This document shows, piece after piece, positions 1 through 7,455 of a DNA stretch of 64,000 nucleotides. Under the pieces are notes generated by a model that searched no databases, was not told the origin of the DNA, and saw nothing but the letters and a program-made list of their open reading frames with translations. The DNA is from G965247475 sp965247475 (GTDB lineage: Bacteria > Chloroflexota > UBA11872), in assembly GCA_965247475.1 (NCBI GenBank), contig OZ252016.1, positions 2,356,001-2,420,000 of the forward strand. The letters run 5' to 3'. Every line of letters begins with the position of its first letter. The stretch's first letter is position 1. The translations under genes were made by a program, and so were the position numbers.

Positions 1-237
1 CGCCCAAAGATCGTGCAGGGCTGCCATGTGCACGACGGCGTTCTGTTCGGCGACGGCCGGCGTGAGCGAGTCGGGCCGGGTGACGTCGCCCTCCACCATG
101 GCGACGGCCAGATGCTCGAACGACGCGCGATCGCTCTTGGGCCTGACGAGCGCGGTGACCTGATGGCCGTCGGCCAGCAGCGCGCGGACCACGTGGGGGC
201 CAAGGTGGCCGGTTGCACCGGTGACGAGCAGACGCAC
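1..237 (-). CDS. NAD(P)-dependent epimerase/dehydratase family protein, 3' end outside window
   Basis: Only the first 79 codons lie in the window; the gene runs off the left edge. It opens with a Rossmann motif LLVTGATGHLG (glycines at residues 7, 10 and 13) and then a HQVTALVR strand. An acidic EGDVTRPDSL segment and VVHMAA follow, the usual order in atypical or extended short-chain dehydrogenases of the NAD-dependent epimerase (NmrA/GalE-like) group. The chosen GTG start at 237 puts the Rossmann strand right at the N-terminus, as is normal for the family. It sits 42 nt downstream of the AIR-synthase-like gene on the same strand, so the two are probably co-transcribed. The substrate cannot be told from this fragment. 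Confidence 0.8.
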   Translation of the reverse strand, partial: MRLLVTGATGHLGPHVVRALLADGHQVTALVRPKSDRASFEHLAVAMVEGDVTRPDSLTPAVAEQNAVVHMAALHDLWA

Positions 238-279
238 GACGCTAGGTCCCGTACCCGCGCGGCTTCCCGCCACCGAGAC

Positions 280-1299
280 TCATTCGGCGGAATCCAGGAA
301 GCGAGCAAGCTCATCGCGATCGAATACCGGCAGGGGTCGCTCGCGGCCGTTCACGACCATGGTGCGGCCATCGCTCGCCGATACGACCCGGCCGATCTCA
401 GCGGCCGGAATGCCCGCGTCGGAGAGCCGGTGCAGGGCGCCGGCGACGTCGGCCGGGTTGAGCGCAGCCAGCAACGCGCCGGAGGCGAGCAGCCCGAGCG
501 GGTCCAAGCCGAGCGCGTCGCAGATCCGGCGCGTCTCGTCGAGCACGAGGACGCGCGCGGGATCGATCCGCACGCCAACGGCCGCAGCCTCGGCCAGCTC
601 GTGCAGGGCCGTTGCGAGACCCCCTTCGGTCGGGTCGTGCATCGCGTGGGCGCGGCCGGCCGCGTGCACCCGTCGCGCCGCCTCGAGAATCGACACACCA
701 GGATCGTCGAGCCAGCACGCCGCGGCGTCAATGGCCGCGGTGTCGATGCCGGCGGCCCGCAGCCGGTCGGCGTGCTCGATCGCGAGGATGGCCGACCCTT
801 CGATGGCGATCCCGCCGGTCAGGACCAAGGCGTCGCCGACCCGCGCGCCGGCGGTGCGAACCAGGCGGTCAGGCGGCACCGTCCCGAGCAAACAGCCGGC
901 CATCACCGGGTGCTCGAGCCCATCGGTGACCTCCGTGTGCCCGCCAACCAGCGCGACGCTTGCGTCCCTGCACGCCGCCGCCAGACCGTCGAGCAGCGAG
1001 CGAGCGTCGTCAGGGGTGGCCGTCGGGGGCATCAGAACGGACGCGAGCAGCCAGCGAGGCGTCGCGCCCATGGTGGCAAGGTCATTGGCATTCACCGCGA
1101 GCAGCAGCGAACCGACGTTCCGCGCCGCCAACGTGATCGGGTCGGTCTTGGCCACGAGGAGCTCCGGGCCGCCCACGTCGATCACGGCGGCGTCCTCGCC
1201 GACGGCGGCTCCGACGACTACCGACTGATCGCCAGAACCAAGCGTCGCCAGAAAGCCGTGCAACAGATCGGGGGGAAGCTTGCCAGTTGGAAGGCTCAT
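280..1299 (-). CDS. AIR synthase-related protein (PurM/ThiL/HypE-type fold)
   Basis: This 339-residue protein has the two-domain AIR-synthase plan. The N-terminal half has GEDAAVIDVG (about residues 34-43), KTDP, and NDLATMGATP (72-81), the ATP and metal-binding elements. GGHTEVTD follows near residue 120. The C-terminal half has HDPTEGGLATALHELA near residue 220, the typical motif of PurM_C domains in HypE-like proteins. Members bind ATP and phosphorylate or dehydrate small substrates, but this subgroup has no assigned reaction. It is not SelD: the N-terminus lacks the Cys/Sec and Lys loop that selenophosphate synthetase needs. The partial epimerase gene follows on the same strand. Confidence 0.85.
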   Translation of the reverse strand: MSLPTGKLPPDLLHGFLATLGSGDQSVVVGAAVGEDAAVIDVGGPELLVAKTDPITLAARNVGSLLLAVNANDLATMGATPRWLLASVLMPPTATPDDARSLLDGLAAACRDASVALVGGHTEVTDGLEHPVMAGCLLGTVPPDRLVRTAGARVGDALVLTGGIAIEGSAILAIEHADRLRAAGIDTAAIDAAACWLDDPGVSILEAARRVHAAGRAHAMHDPTEGGLATALHELAEAAAVGVRIDPARVLVLDETRRICDALGLDPLGLLASGALLAALNPADVAGALHRLSDAGIPAAEIGRVVSASDGRTMVVNGRERPLPVFDRDELARFLDSAE

Positions 1300-1442
1300 T
1301 GCCGGGTCAAGTCAAGCACAGGGGCGCGGGTCGCGACAGCCGGGCCGGCCGGAGGCGCATTTGCGGACACCCGTGAAACTCGTATGCTCCCGTCGATGCC
1401 TGCGCGGGCACGGTCGAAGACTCGACGGCTGCTCGGCCGACA

Positions 1443-2894
1443 ATGGCGCCTCCATACCCCAGGACACACGGAATGAGTGTCGCGCGTCTCGTGCGACCGC
1501 AGTCTCCGCGGCGGCCGACCGGCGCATCAACTCAGTACTCCACTCGATTGGTTCGCCTCAGCTGCTCCACGCCATTGCGCGACCTGGCGCCCGCGTTTCG
1601 CGACCTGCCGAACCTCGCGGTGCTCGAGGGCCGCTGGGATCCACGGGGCTCGGCGCGCCGGTCGCATCTGACGGCCGGGCCGCGGCGTGTGATCCGATGG
1701 CCGCAGGATGCGCCGACCGCCGATGGGCGCGACGGCAACGCGGACGGCTTCGCAGCGCTGAGCGCGTGCATCGACCCCACCGCCAAGGATGCGGCGGATG
1801 GGCGGCCACCGTTCGCCGGAGCGGTGGTGGGCTACGTCGCGTACGACGCGGCCTACGCGCTCGAGCGGCTGCCGGGCCGCTGCCCTGGTCCCGCGCCGGC
1901 CGGCTATCTCTGGGCCGGCGTGTACGACTGGGTGATCTCGCGGGACGACGACTCCGGCGATACGTGGCTCGCCGTGACCGATCGTGATGGTCGCGATCCC
2001 GACGAGGTGGTCGCCCAGGTAACCGCGCGGGTGCGGAAGGCCGCGCCGTCGTCCGGGCCGTACGGGCTGGGACGCCCGCGGTCGAATCTCTCGCGCCACG
2101 AATTCAGCGGTCAGGTGGCGCGGATCCACGACTACATCGCGGCGGGCGACTGCTATCAAGTCAACCTTTCGCGGCGAATCTCGTTCGACTGCGCCATGGA
2201 CGGCCGGGACGTGTACCGGCTGATCGCCCACCGCCATCCGGCGCCGTTCAGCGCCTTTCTCGAATCGGACGGGCTGGAGATCGCGAGCGTGTCACCGGAG
2301 CTGTTCGTGAGCGTTCACCAGGGACGCGCCCGTACCCGCCCGATCAAGGGCACGCGGCCACGCGGCGCCTCGGACGGCGAGGACGAGCGGCTTGCAGAGG
2401 CCCTGCGCCACAGCGCCAAGGACCGGGCTGAGAACGTGATGATCGTGGACGTGCTGCGGAACGATCTCGGGCGCGTATGCCGCCCCGGATCGATCAGGGT
2501 GCCGCAACTGTGGGCCACGGAGCCGCACCCGACCGTCTGGCAACTGGTCTCGGAGGTCGAGGGCCAGCTCCGCGACGACGTCGATGCTCCCGCCGTCTTG
2601 CGCGCATGCTCACCGGGCGGGTCGGTGACCGGCGCGCCGAAGATCCGCGCGACACAGATCATCGACGAGCTCGAACCGGTGCGTCGCGGCGTGTACTGCG
2701 GCAGCGTGTTCCTGCTCGGTTACGACGGATCGCTGGTCAGCAGCGTGGCCATCAGGACGTTGCAGATCGAGGGCTCGTCGGCCCATCTGCACGTCGGAAG
2801 CGGCATCGTGGCCGACTCCGATCCGGAGCTCGAATACGAAGAGACGCAGCACAAGGCGCGTGGGATTCTGGAGGCGCTCGGCCTGCGCGAGTGA
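1443..2894 (+). CDS. pabB: aminodeoxychorismate synthase component I (chorismate-binding enzyme)
   Basis: This is a chorismate-binding enzyme of up to 483 residues. The C-terminal two thirds hold the catalytic block: IKGTRPRG near residue 300, then LRNDLGRVCRPGS, PGGSVTGAPK near residue 391, YCGSVFLLGYDG and a GSGIVADSDPE-type end. The PGGSVTGAPK and YCGS signatures fit PabB better than TrpE. With a glutaminase (PabA) it would make 4-amino-4-deoxychorismate for folate. There is no fused PabC lyase, and no pabA lies nearby. The start is uncertain: ATG 1443 and ATG 1473 are both possible, and the N-terminal 40 residues are not conserved. The gene converges on the DUF4126 gene. Confidence 0.88.
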   Translation: MAPPYPRTHGMSVARLVRPQSPRRPTGASTQYSTRLVRLSCSTPLRDLAPAFRDLPNLAVLEGRWDPRGSARRSHLTAGPRRVIRWPQDAPTADGRDGNADGFAALSACIDPTAKDAADGRPPFAGAVVGYVAYDAAYALERLPGRCPGPAPAGYLWAGVYDWVISRDDDSGDTWLAVTDRDGRDPDEVVAQVTARVRKAAPSSGPYGLGRPRSNLSRHEFSGQVARIHDYIAAGDCYQVNLSRRISFDCAMDGRDVYRLIAHRHPAPFSAFLESDGLEIASVSPELFVSVHQGRARTRPIKGTRPRGASDGEDERLAEALRHSAKDRAENVMIVDVLRNDLGRVCRPGSIRVPQLWATEPHPTVWQLVSEVEGQLRDDVDAPAVLRACSPGGSVTGAPKIRATQIIDELEPVRRGVYCGSVFLLGYDGSLVSSVAIRTLQIEGSSAHLHVGSGIVADSDPELEYEETQHKARGILEALGLRE

Positions 2895-2935
2895 CCGTCG
2901 GCCCTTGCCGGGTCGCCGGTCTGGATCCAACCGAG

Positions 2936-3484
2936 CTACGAAAGCTCGGCGGCGCCCCAACGCCGATCGGCGACGGCGGCCACGGCGATAATCAGGGCGG
3001 CGATCACGATGCCGAGCGGCGGCGAGAGCACCGCCAGCAGCGCCACCATGCCGCTGCTCAGGTCGCCGTAGGCGCCCAGCACGATCCGCCCAAAGCCAAA
3101 CAGGCGCCATTGCAAACGTTGCCGTACGCGGACGCGCAGGGCATGCGACCCGCCGGCAACGATGGCGCCAAGCGCCACGCCGACCACGATCGCGCCCAGC
3201 TCGCCGGTCATGACGGTTCCGCCGAGCATGCCGCCGGCGGTCGGCCGAATGACCCAGCTGGCACGATCCATCCAGCCGCTGCTGCTGGGAAACTTGTCGG
3301 CAAACAAGTCGATGGGCAGCAGGAGCAGAGCGACGACGAATACGCCGGAGGTGGCAACGAACGCGAATGGATCGCTGGCGACGACGAGATCGGTCCGCAA
3401 CGCGAGCAGCGAGACGATCGCGACCGTCACGTACGGGTTCAGCCCCACGGCGACCCCGAGCGCGGCCGCTAGGACGAAGGGCAT
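2936..3484 (-). CDS. DUF4126 family membrane protein
   Basis: This 182-residue protein is very hydrophobic. It has about five membrane segments, beginning with FVLAAALGVAVGLNPYVTVAIVSLLAL and including TAGGMLGGTVMTGELGAIVVGVALGAIVAGG as split helices. The layout and the early NPY and Gly-rich inner helices match DUF4126 proteins. Their function is unknown. It lies 26 nt downstream of the nucleotidyltransferase on the same strand, so co-transcription is likely. Family assignment is from recall of the sequence pattern. Confidence 0.7.
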   Translation of the reverse strand: MPFVLAAALGVAVGLNPYVTVAIVSLLALRTDLVVASDPFAFVATSGVFVVALLLLPIDLFADKFPSSSGWMDRASWVIRPTAGGMLGGTVMTGELGAIVVGVALGAIVAGGSHALRVRVRQRLQWRLFGFGRIVLGAYGDLSSGMVALLAVLSPPLGIVIAALIIAVAAVADRRWGAAELS

Positions 3485-3510
3485 ATCAGCTCACGCCGGG
3501 CGCGGCTCAT

Positions 3511-4248
3511 CTATACGCGGGTCGAGGAGCCAAACGCCGCCTTGACTCGCTCGTACTCGTCCGGACTCCCAACGTCGAACCAGCGGCCGTCAAACACGAT
3601 GCCGGCCACGCGCCGCCGCGTGTAGAGCCACTCGATGAACGAGCCGAAGCGATCCGGGCTGCCGCCGCCTTCCAGATACTCCCGAACGTCCGACAGCCGC
3701 GCGTGCGGGAACCCGTAGACGCCGGTGGAGATCAGCGTCGATCGCGGATGCTCGGGCTTCTCAACAAAGCCGGAGAGGTATCCATCGTCCAGCTCAACGA
3801 CGCCGTAGCGCGACGCCAGCTCGAGCGAGCCGACGTCATACAGTCCGATGACGGGATCGCGCCGCGCGCGTTCCGCGAGCGGTGCGATATCGAAGTCAAA
3901 GACGTTGTCGCCCGCCACGATGAGCAAATCGCCATCTGGCCGAACGGTATCGAGGTAGAAGACGATGTCCCCAATGGAGCCAAGCCGATCGTCGAGCGTG
4001 GCGGTCCCGTCGCTGATGATCTCGATCGCGGGCGCGTCGTCCCGAGCGTCCCGCCAGGCGACGAAATCGGGGTAGAAGACATCGTGCGTGATCACATGCA
4101 CCCTCCCGAGCGAGGGGACGGCGTGCAGTCGCTCGACGACAATGTCAAGGCTCGAGCGATCACCGATCGGCAACAGATGCTTCGGCCGACCCTGTGCGAG
4201 CGCACCGAGTCGGGTGGCCCAGCCCGCGGACAAGACGAGCGCATGCAT
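3511..4248 (-). CDS. sugar-1-phosphate nucleotidyltransferase
   Basis: This 245-residue NTP_transferase domain starts MHALVLSAG. The ATG at 4248 was chosen because it places the nucleotide-binding loop at the N-terminus. The signature reads LSAGWATRL followed by RPKHLLPI; the usual form is LAAGxGTRL, so the second glycine is Ala here. A VAGDNVFDFD segment gives the acidic metal site, and FVEKP and GVYGFP strands follow, as in glucose-1-phosphate thymidylyl- and mannose-1-phosphate guanylyltransferases. It likely makes an NDP-sugar for surface glycans. There is no left-handed helix acyltransferase domain. It is divergent from the LysM gene and upstream of the DUF4126 gene. Confidence 0.83.
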   Translation of the reverse strand: MHALVLSAGWATRLGALAQGRPKHLLPIGDRSSLDIVVERLHAVPSLGRVHVITHDVFYPDFVAWRDARDDAPAIEIISDGTATLDDRLGSIGDIVFYLDTVRPDGDLLIVAGDNVFDFDIAPLAERARRDPVIGLYDVGSLELASRYGVVELDDGYLSGFVEKPEHPRSTLISTGVYGFPHARLSDVREYLEGGGSPDRFGSFIEWLYTRRRVAGIVFDGRWFDVGSPDEYERVKAAFGSSTRV

Positions 4249-4424
4249 GGCAGCATGGTACCGCCGGGGGTTCACGACCCCGCGGCGCGGCGCGATCTGA
4301 ACGGCGGAGCGCGGTTGGGATCGGCCGGCGCCGGCAGGGATATACTCGGTGCCTCCAGCTCCCCAGCGGTGGCGCGCGACCGGCCCAAGGCGGGACACCG
4401 CGTCAAGGGAGGGAGACCGGGGCG

Positions 4425-5024
4425 TTGACCGACGTCCGGCGCGAGCTGATCTTCGGCATTCTCGGGATCGTGATCCTGGGTGTAGTGGCGTTCGTCCTAT
4501 TCATCCAGGCGTCCGAGGGAGATCCGAGCGCACCGCCGGGCGGCGTCGAGGCTATGCCATCGCCCGGCGCGGGGATCTCCCCGACCCCTGTGCAGCCGAC
4601 CGCGACCCCCACTCCCGTATCCACGCCGACTCCCGCGCCGAATCCGCAAACCTATACGGTGCAGCCCGGCGACACGCTGCTCTCGATCGCCGAGCGATTC
4701 GACCTCACGGTCGAGGATCTGGCCGCCAGGAACGGCCTTCTCGATCCGAACGCCATCCTCGCCGGCCAGCGGCTGGAGCTCCCGCAGCCGGGCGAGCGCG
4801 TGCGACCGACCGACGATGCGGCCGAGGATGTGAACACTTACGTGGTGGAGCCCGGCGACACGCTGTACGGGATCTCGCAGGACCTCGAGGTGTCGGTGGA
4901 GGACCTCGCGACGCTCAACGAGATCACCGACCCCACCCAGCTCTACGTTGGGCTGCGGCTGGAAGTTCCAGACAAACGGCTGACGGCGCCGACGCCTCGC
5001 CCGACGACCCCGGCCGAGCCGTAG
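4425..5024 (+). CDS. membrane-anchored protein with two LysM domains
   Basis: Reading from a TTG start at 4425, preceded by AAGGGAGGGAG, gives a 199-residue protein. Residues 8-28 form one membrane anchor (FGILGIVILGVVAFVLFI). A Pro/Thr-rich spacer follows at about 50-75. Two LysM domains come next, residues 76-119 (YTVQPGDTLLSIAERF) and 138-181 (YVVEPGDTLYGISQDL), and the protein ends in a short Pro/Thr tail. LysM binds N-acetylglucosamine-containing glycans, so an extracytoplasmic, cell-wall-contacting role is likely. No catalytic domain is present. Longer upstream starts would overlap the divergent nucleotidyltransferase and add no conserved sequence. Confidence 0.82.
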   Translation: MTDVRRELIFGILGIVILGVVAFVLFIQASEGDPSAPPGGVEAMPSPGAGISPTPVQPTATPTPVSTPTPAPNPQTYTVQPGDTLLSIAERFDLTVEDLAARNGLLDPNAILAGQRLELPQPGERVRPTDDAAEDVNTYVVEPGDTLYGISQDLEVSVEDLATLNEITDPTQLYVGLRLEVPDKRLTAPTPRPTTPAEP

Positions 5025-5134
5025 GCGGTCTAGCGAATACGGATGGTCCGCGCGACAGCGCAGGCGCCGAGGGTCCACTCCGAGTGGGACGCCTGGTCCG
5101 GCGCGCGGCCCTAGGATCGAGCGATGCTCAAACC

Positions 5135-5140
5135 TATAAT
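5135..5140 (+). promoter_or_regulatory. TATAAT -10 hexamer before the MTHFR_C gene
   Basis: A perfect TATAAT stands in an AT-rich patch 29 nt before the start codon at 5170, conspicuous in this GC-rich DNA. No good -35 is visible at 16-18 nt upstream (TAGGAT at 17). The call rests on the -10 alone. Confidence 0.45.
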
Positions 5141-5169
5141 CAGGCGACTCCTGTTGGGCAGGCCGGTCG

Positions 5170-5580
5170 ATGTCGATTAGCCAGATCACATTCACACGCG
5201 CGGTTCGCAAGGCGCCGACACAGGCGTTCACGCTCGTCGAGCGACTCGTCAAGCGGCCGCTGTTCGGGTGTCAGATGTGCGGTCATTGCATCCTGCAGGA
5301 CACGGCGTTCATCTGCCCGATGGCGTGTCCGAAGGGGCTGCGGGACGGCCCCTGCGGCGGGACCGACATCTACGGGATGTGCGAGACGGATCCCACGCTT
5401 CCGTGCGTGTGGCTGCGCATCTACGAGCGAGCCGAGCGCCTGGGCCGCGTCGATCGGTTGGTCAAGCTGCAGGACGATCTGGATTGGCGGCAGCATGGCG
5501 AGTCGTCGTGGATTCCCCTGCTCAAGCGAATCGTGGGGCGCGGCAATGGGCTTAGCGGCGCGGAGTTGCACCAGGGGTAG
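5170..5580 (+). CDS. MTHFR_C-domain zinc/cysteine-rich protein (MetV-like)
   Basis: This 136-residue protein is rich in cysteines at positions 34, 37, 40, 49, 53, 62, 71 and 79. The core reads CQMCGHC, then CPMACPKGLRDGPCGG, then GMCE. This is the methylenetetrahydrofolate reductase C-terminal domain, found as the separate subunit MetV next to MetF in acetogens and some other bacteria. There it is thought to bind zinc or an Fe-S cofactor and support ferredoxin-linked MTHFR activity. No metF or corrinoid methyltransferase lies in this window, so the protein is an orphan here. It converges on dedA with 16 nt between the stops. Confidence 0.8.
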   Translation: MSISQITFTRAVRKAPTQAFTLVERLVKRPLFGCQMCGHCILQDTAFICPMACPKGLRDGPCGGTDIYGMCETDPTLPCVWLRIYERAERLGRVDRLVKLQDDLDWRQHGESSWIPLLKRIVGRGNGLSGAELHQG

Positions 5581-5596
5581 AAGCGCGGCTCTCGGC

Positions 5597-6277
5597 TTAT
5601 CTGGGTGAGTCCTCCGGCGTACGCTCCTGCTCCGACTCGAGGGTGCGTCGGACCAGCCGCCGACGGAAGCGAAGGGCGAGCAGAGCCGCGATGATGGTGG
5701 CCACGCCCAGCGCGATCCCGAAGCCAAGGCGCGGGTCGGCGCTCACCGCCTCGATAACCTGCTGGGACTCCCGGCCGAGCACCCATCCGAGCGACATGTA
5801 GATCAGCGCCCAAATGAGCGCCGACAGCGCGGCCGAGGGCAGAAAGACCAGGAAGTTCCCGCGCGCCACGCCGGCGACCACGGTAATCACGATCCGGAAC
5901 CCAGGGATCAGACGCCCAATGACAACCGCCGGAGCCTGGTAGCGCTGGAACCAGCGCTCGGCGCGCGCATGGCGTTCGGGCGTAATGCGGAGCGCGCGCC
6001 CGAATCGATCGATGAGACGCGGGCCGATCAGACGCGACACCCAGTACAGGACCGAGGCCCCGGCCGTGGCGGAGGCGACCACGATGGCCACGACCACGAA
6101 CGGGTTGGCCTCACCGCGGAATACCTGGATGCCCATGAAGAAGATGGCGGTATCGGCGGGGACTGGAAACGGGACACCCGCCTCCTCGATGCCGACATAG
6201 ATGGCAAGGCCCAGGTACTGATGCGTCTCCAGCCAGGCCAGCAGGCCCGTCTGGGCGGCTTCGAACCATTCAGGCAC
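5597..6277 (-). CDS. DedA family membrane protein
   Basis: This 226-residue polytopic protein carries the SNARE-associated/VTT signatures of DedA. Near residue 30 is GIEEAGVPFPVPADTAIFFMG. Later there is FQRYQAPAVVIGRLIPGFRIVITVVAGVARGNF, with the conserved Arg of R-x-x-P-G-x-R. A C-terminal membrane helix and basic tail follow. DedA proteins move or flip undecaprenyl phosphate or phospholipids and support membrane potential and envelope integrity. Lipid-carrier recycling would fit the glycosyltransferase genes just upstream on the same strand. Confidence 0.88.
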   Translation of the reverse strand: MPEWFEAAQTGLLAWLETHQYLGLAIYVGIEEAGVPFPVPADTAIFFMGIQVFRGEANPFVVVAIVVASATAGASVLYWVSRLIGPRLIDRFGRALRITPERHARAERWFQRYQAPAVVIGRLIPGFRIVITVVAGVARGNFLVFLPSAALSALIWALIYMSLGWVLGRESQQVIEAVSADPRLGFGIALGVATIIAALLALRFRRRLVRRTLESEQERTPEDSPR

Positions 6278-6327
6278 GGCGGGTCACTCTCACGTCGACA
6301 GGTCCCAGCGCGGGCGGCGACGGACGG

Positions 6328-6540
6328 TCAGTCCGGGGGCGCAGGCGGCCGCGGTTTCCCGAGTGCGCAGGCCGCGAGGTACGACAAGCCATCGGAATCG
6401 TGTGCCGAAAACGGGGCACGCGTGTCGACCACGCGACCGCCCGCTTCAACGAATACGCCAACCGCGATCATGCGGCGCCCACGAACTCGCGCGCACGTGG
6501 CGAGGTCGGTGCGCTCACTATCAGGGAAGAGCACGTCCAC
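6328..6540 (-). CDS. small hypothetical protein, 70 residues
   Basis: The GTG start at 6540 is preceded by a strong Shine-Dalgarno GGAAGGA about 6 nt away, which is the main reason for calling it. It begins MDVLFPDSERTDLATCARVRG, has one hydrophobic strand (MIAVGVFVEAGG) and ends in a Pro-rich tail PRPPAPPD. I do not recognise a family. It sits between the GT2 glycosyltransferase (57 nt upstream) and dedA (50 nt downstream) on the same strand, so it may be part of that operon. Confidence 0.55.
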   Translation of the reverse strand: MDVLFPDSERTDLATCARVRGRRMIAVGVFVEAGGRVVDTRAPFSAHDSDGLSYLAACALGKPRPPAPPD

Positions 6541-6597
6541 GGCGCGTCCTTCCGGTCTTGCGCCCGAATCGGCGTGGGTGGAACGGCGGGGGCAATT

Positions 6598-7347
6598 CTA
6601 TGTCCGGGCGGCCGAGGGCCCGTACGCGTCGCGCCAAAAGCGCAGGCGGATGCGCAGGAGGTCCCTCAACATTCGGTATGTGTCCAGCGTGACTCGAAGC
6701 CGCGAATCGGCGTCGTTTCGCCATTGCACGGGTACCTGGGCGATTCGATAGCCGCGATGCCGGGCGAGTTTGAGGATCTCCAGGTCAAACATCCAGCGAT
6801 CAATCACGGCCGCCGCATACAGATCGTGGGCCACGTCGCGCCGATAGAACTTGAACCCGCATTGCGTGTCCGGGATCCCATACACGCCGCCAATGGATCG
6901 CAACAACACGTTGAAGATCTTGCTCCCGGCGCGCCGGTAGGCCGGCTGCGGAACCAGAATCCTGCTCTCGGGACGCGCCCTGGAGGCTATCGCCAGGTCA
7001 TATCCCGACCGCAAGGGCGCGACCAGACGGGGGAGCTCCTCGAGCGGCGTGGACAGATCGGCGTCGGTGAATCCGATCACATCCGCGCCCGCGGCCAGAA
7101 CCCCGGCGCGGATCGCCGCACCCTTGCCCGCGTTGCCGGGAAGACTGAGGACATCCAGACGCTCCGGGCCGCCGGCGCGATCGAGCGCCACGTCGGCGGT
7201 GCCGTCATCACTCCCGTCATCGACGACGATGACGCTCAATCGAAGCCGCTGGCGCCGGTTGACGGCGGCGAGGGCATCGAGCGCCGCGCCGATCCGCTTT
7301 GCCTCATTGAACGCCGGTATAACCAGCGCGATGGATTCGTCGGCCAT
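6598..7347 (-). CDS. GT2 glycosyltransferase, polyprenyl-phosphate sugar synthase type
   Basis: This 249-residue GT-A protein has the dolichyl-phosphate glucosyl/mannosyltransferase pattern. It opens IALVIPAFNEAKRIG, then VVDDGSDDGTADV (residues 42-53), GKGAAIRAG, and the metal-binding DAD at 95-97 within IGFTDADLSTP. IPDTQCGFKFYRR and DRWMFDLEIL follow. Such enzymes charge a polyprenyl phosphate with a sugar on the cytoplasmic face. There is no C-terminal membrane pair, so it is probably membrane-associated. The 1011-residue membrane protein encoded upstream could be the GT-C enzyme that uses the product. Confidence 0.88.
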   Translation of the reverse strand: MADESIALVIPAFNEAKRIGAALDALAAVNRRQRLRLSVIVVDDGSDDGTADVALDRAGGPERLDVLSLPGNAGKGAAIRAGVLAAGADVIGFTDADLSTPLEELPRLVAPLRSGYDLAIASRARPESRILVPQPAYRRAGSKIFNVLLRSIGGVYGIPDTQCGFKFYRRDVAHDLYAAAVIDRWMFDLEILKLARHRGYRIAQVPVQWRNDADSRLRVTLDTYRMLRDLLRIRLRFWRDAYGPSAART

Positions 7348-7455
7348 GTCACACCGTGGGCGTTTCGGTTTCCGGTCGGCCCGAAGCGGCCGTGGGGGCC
7401 GCGAAGTCTAGAGGACCGGCGCTCGCGCGCCCGGGAGGAACCGGCACGGATGCGG

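Noticed and set aside
280..1299. SelD (selenophosphate synthetase) for the AIR-synthase-like gene, given tRNA-Sec in the window
   Set aside because: SelD needs an N-terminal Cys/Sec and Lys loop; the N-terminus here has no cysteine. The pattern fits unassigned AIR-synthase relatives.
13..1476. Long plus-strand frame opposite the AIR-synthase-like gene
   Set aside because: Arg/Gly/His-rich low-complexity translation with no domain. It is the complement of a clear gene, as is usual in high-GC DNA. The same applies to many other long opposite-strand frames across the window.
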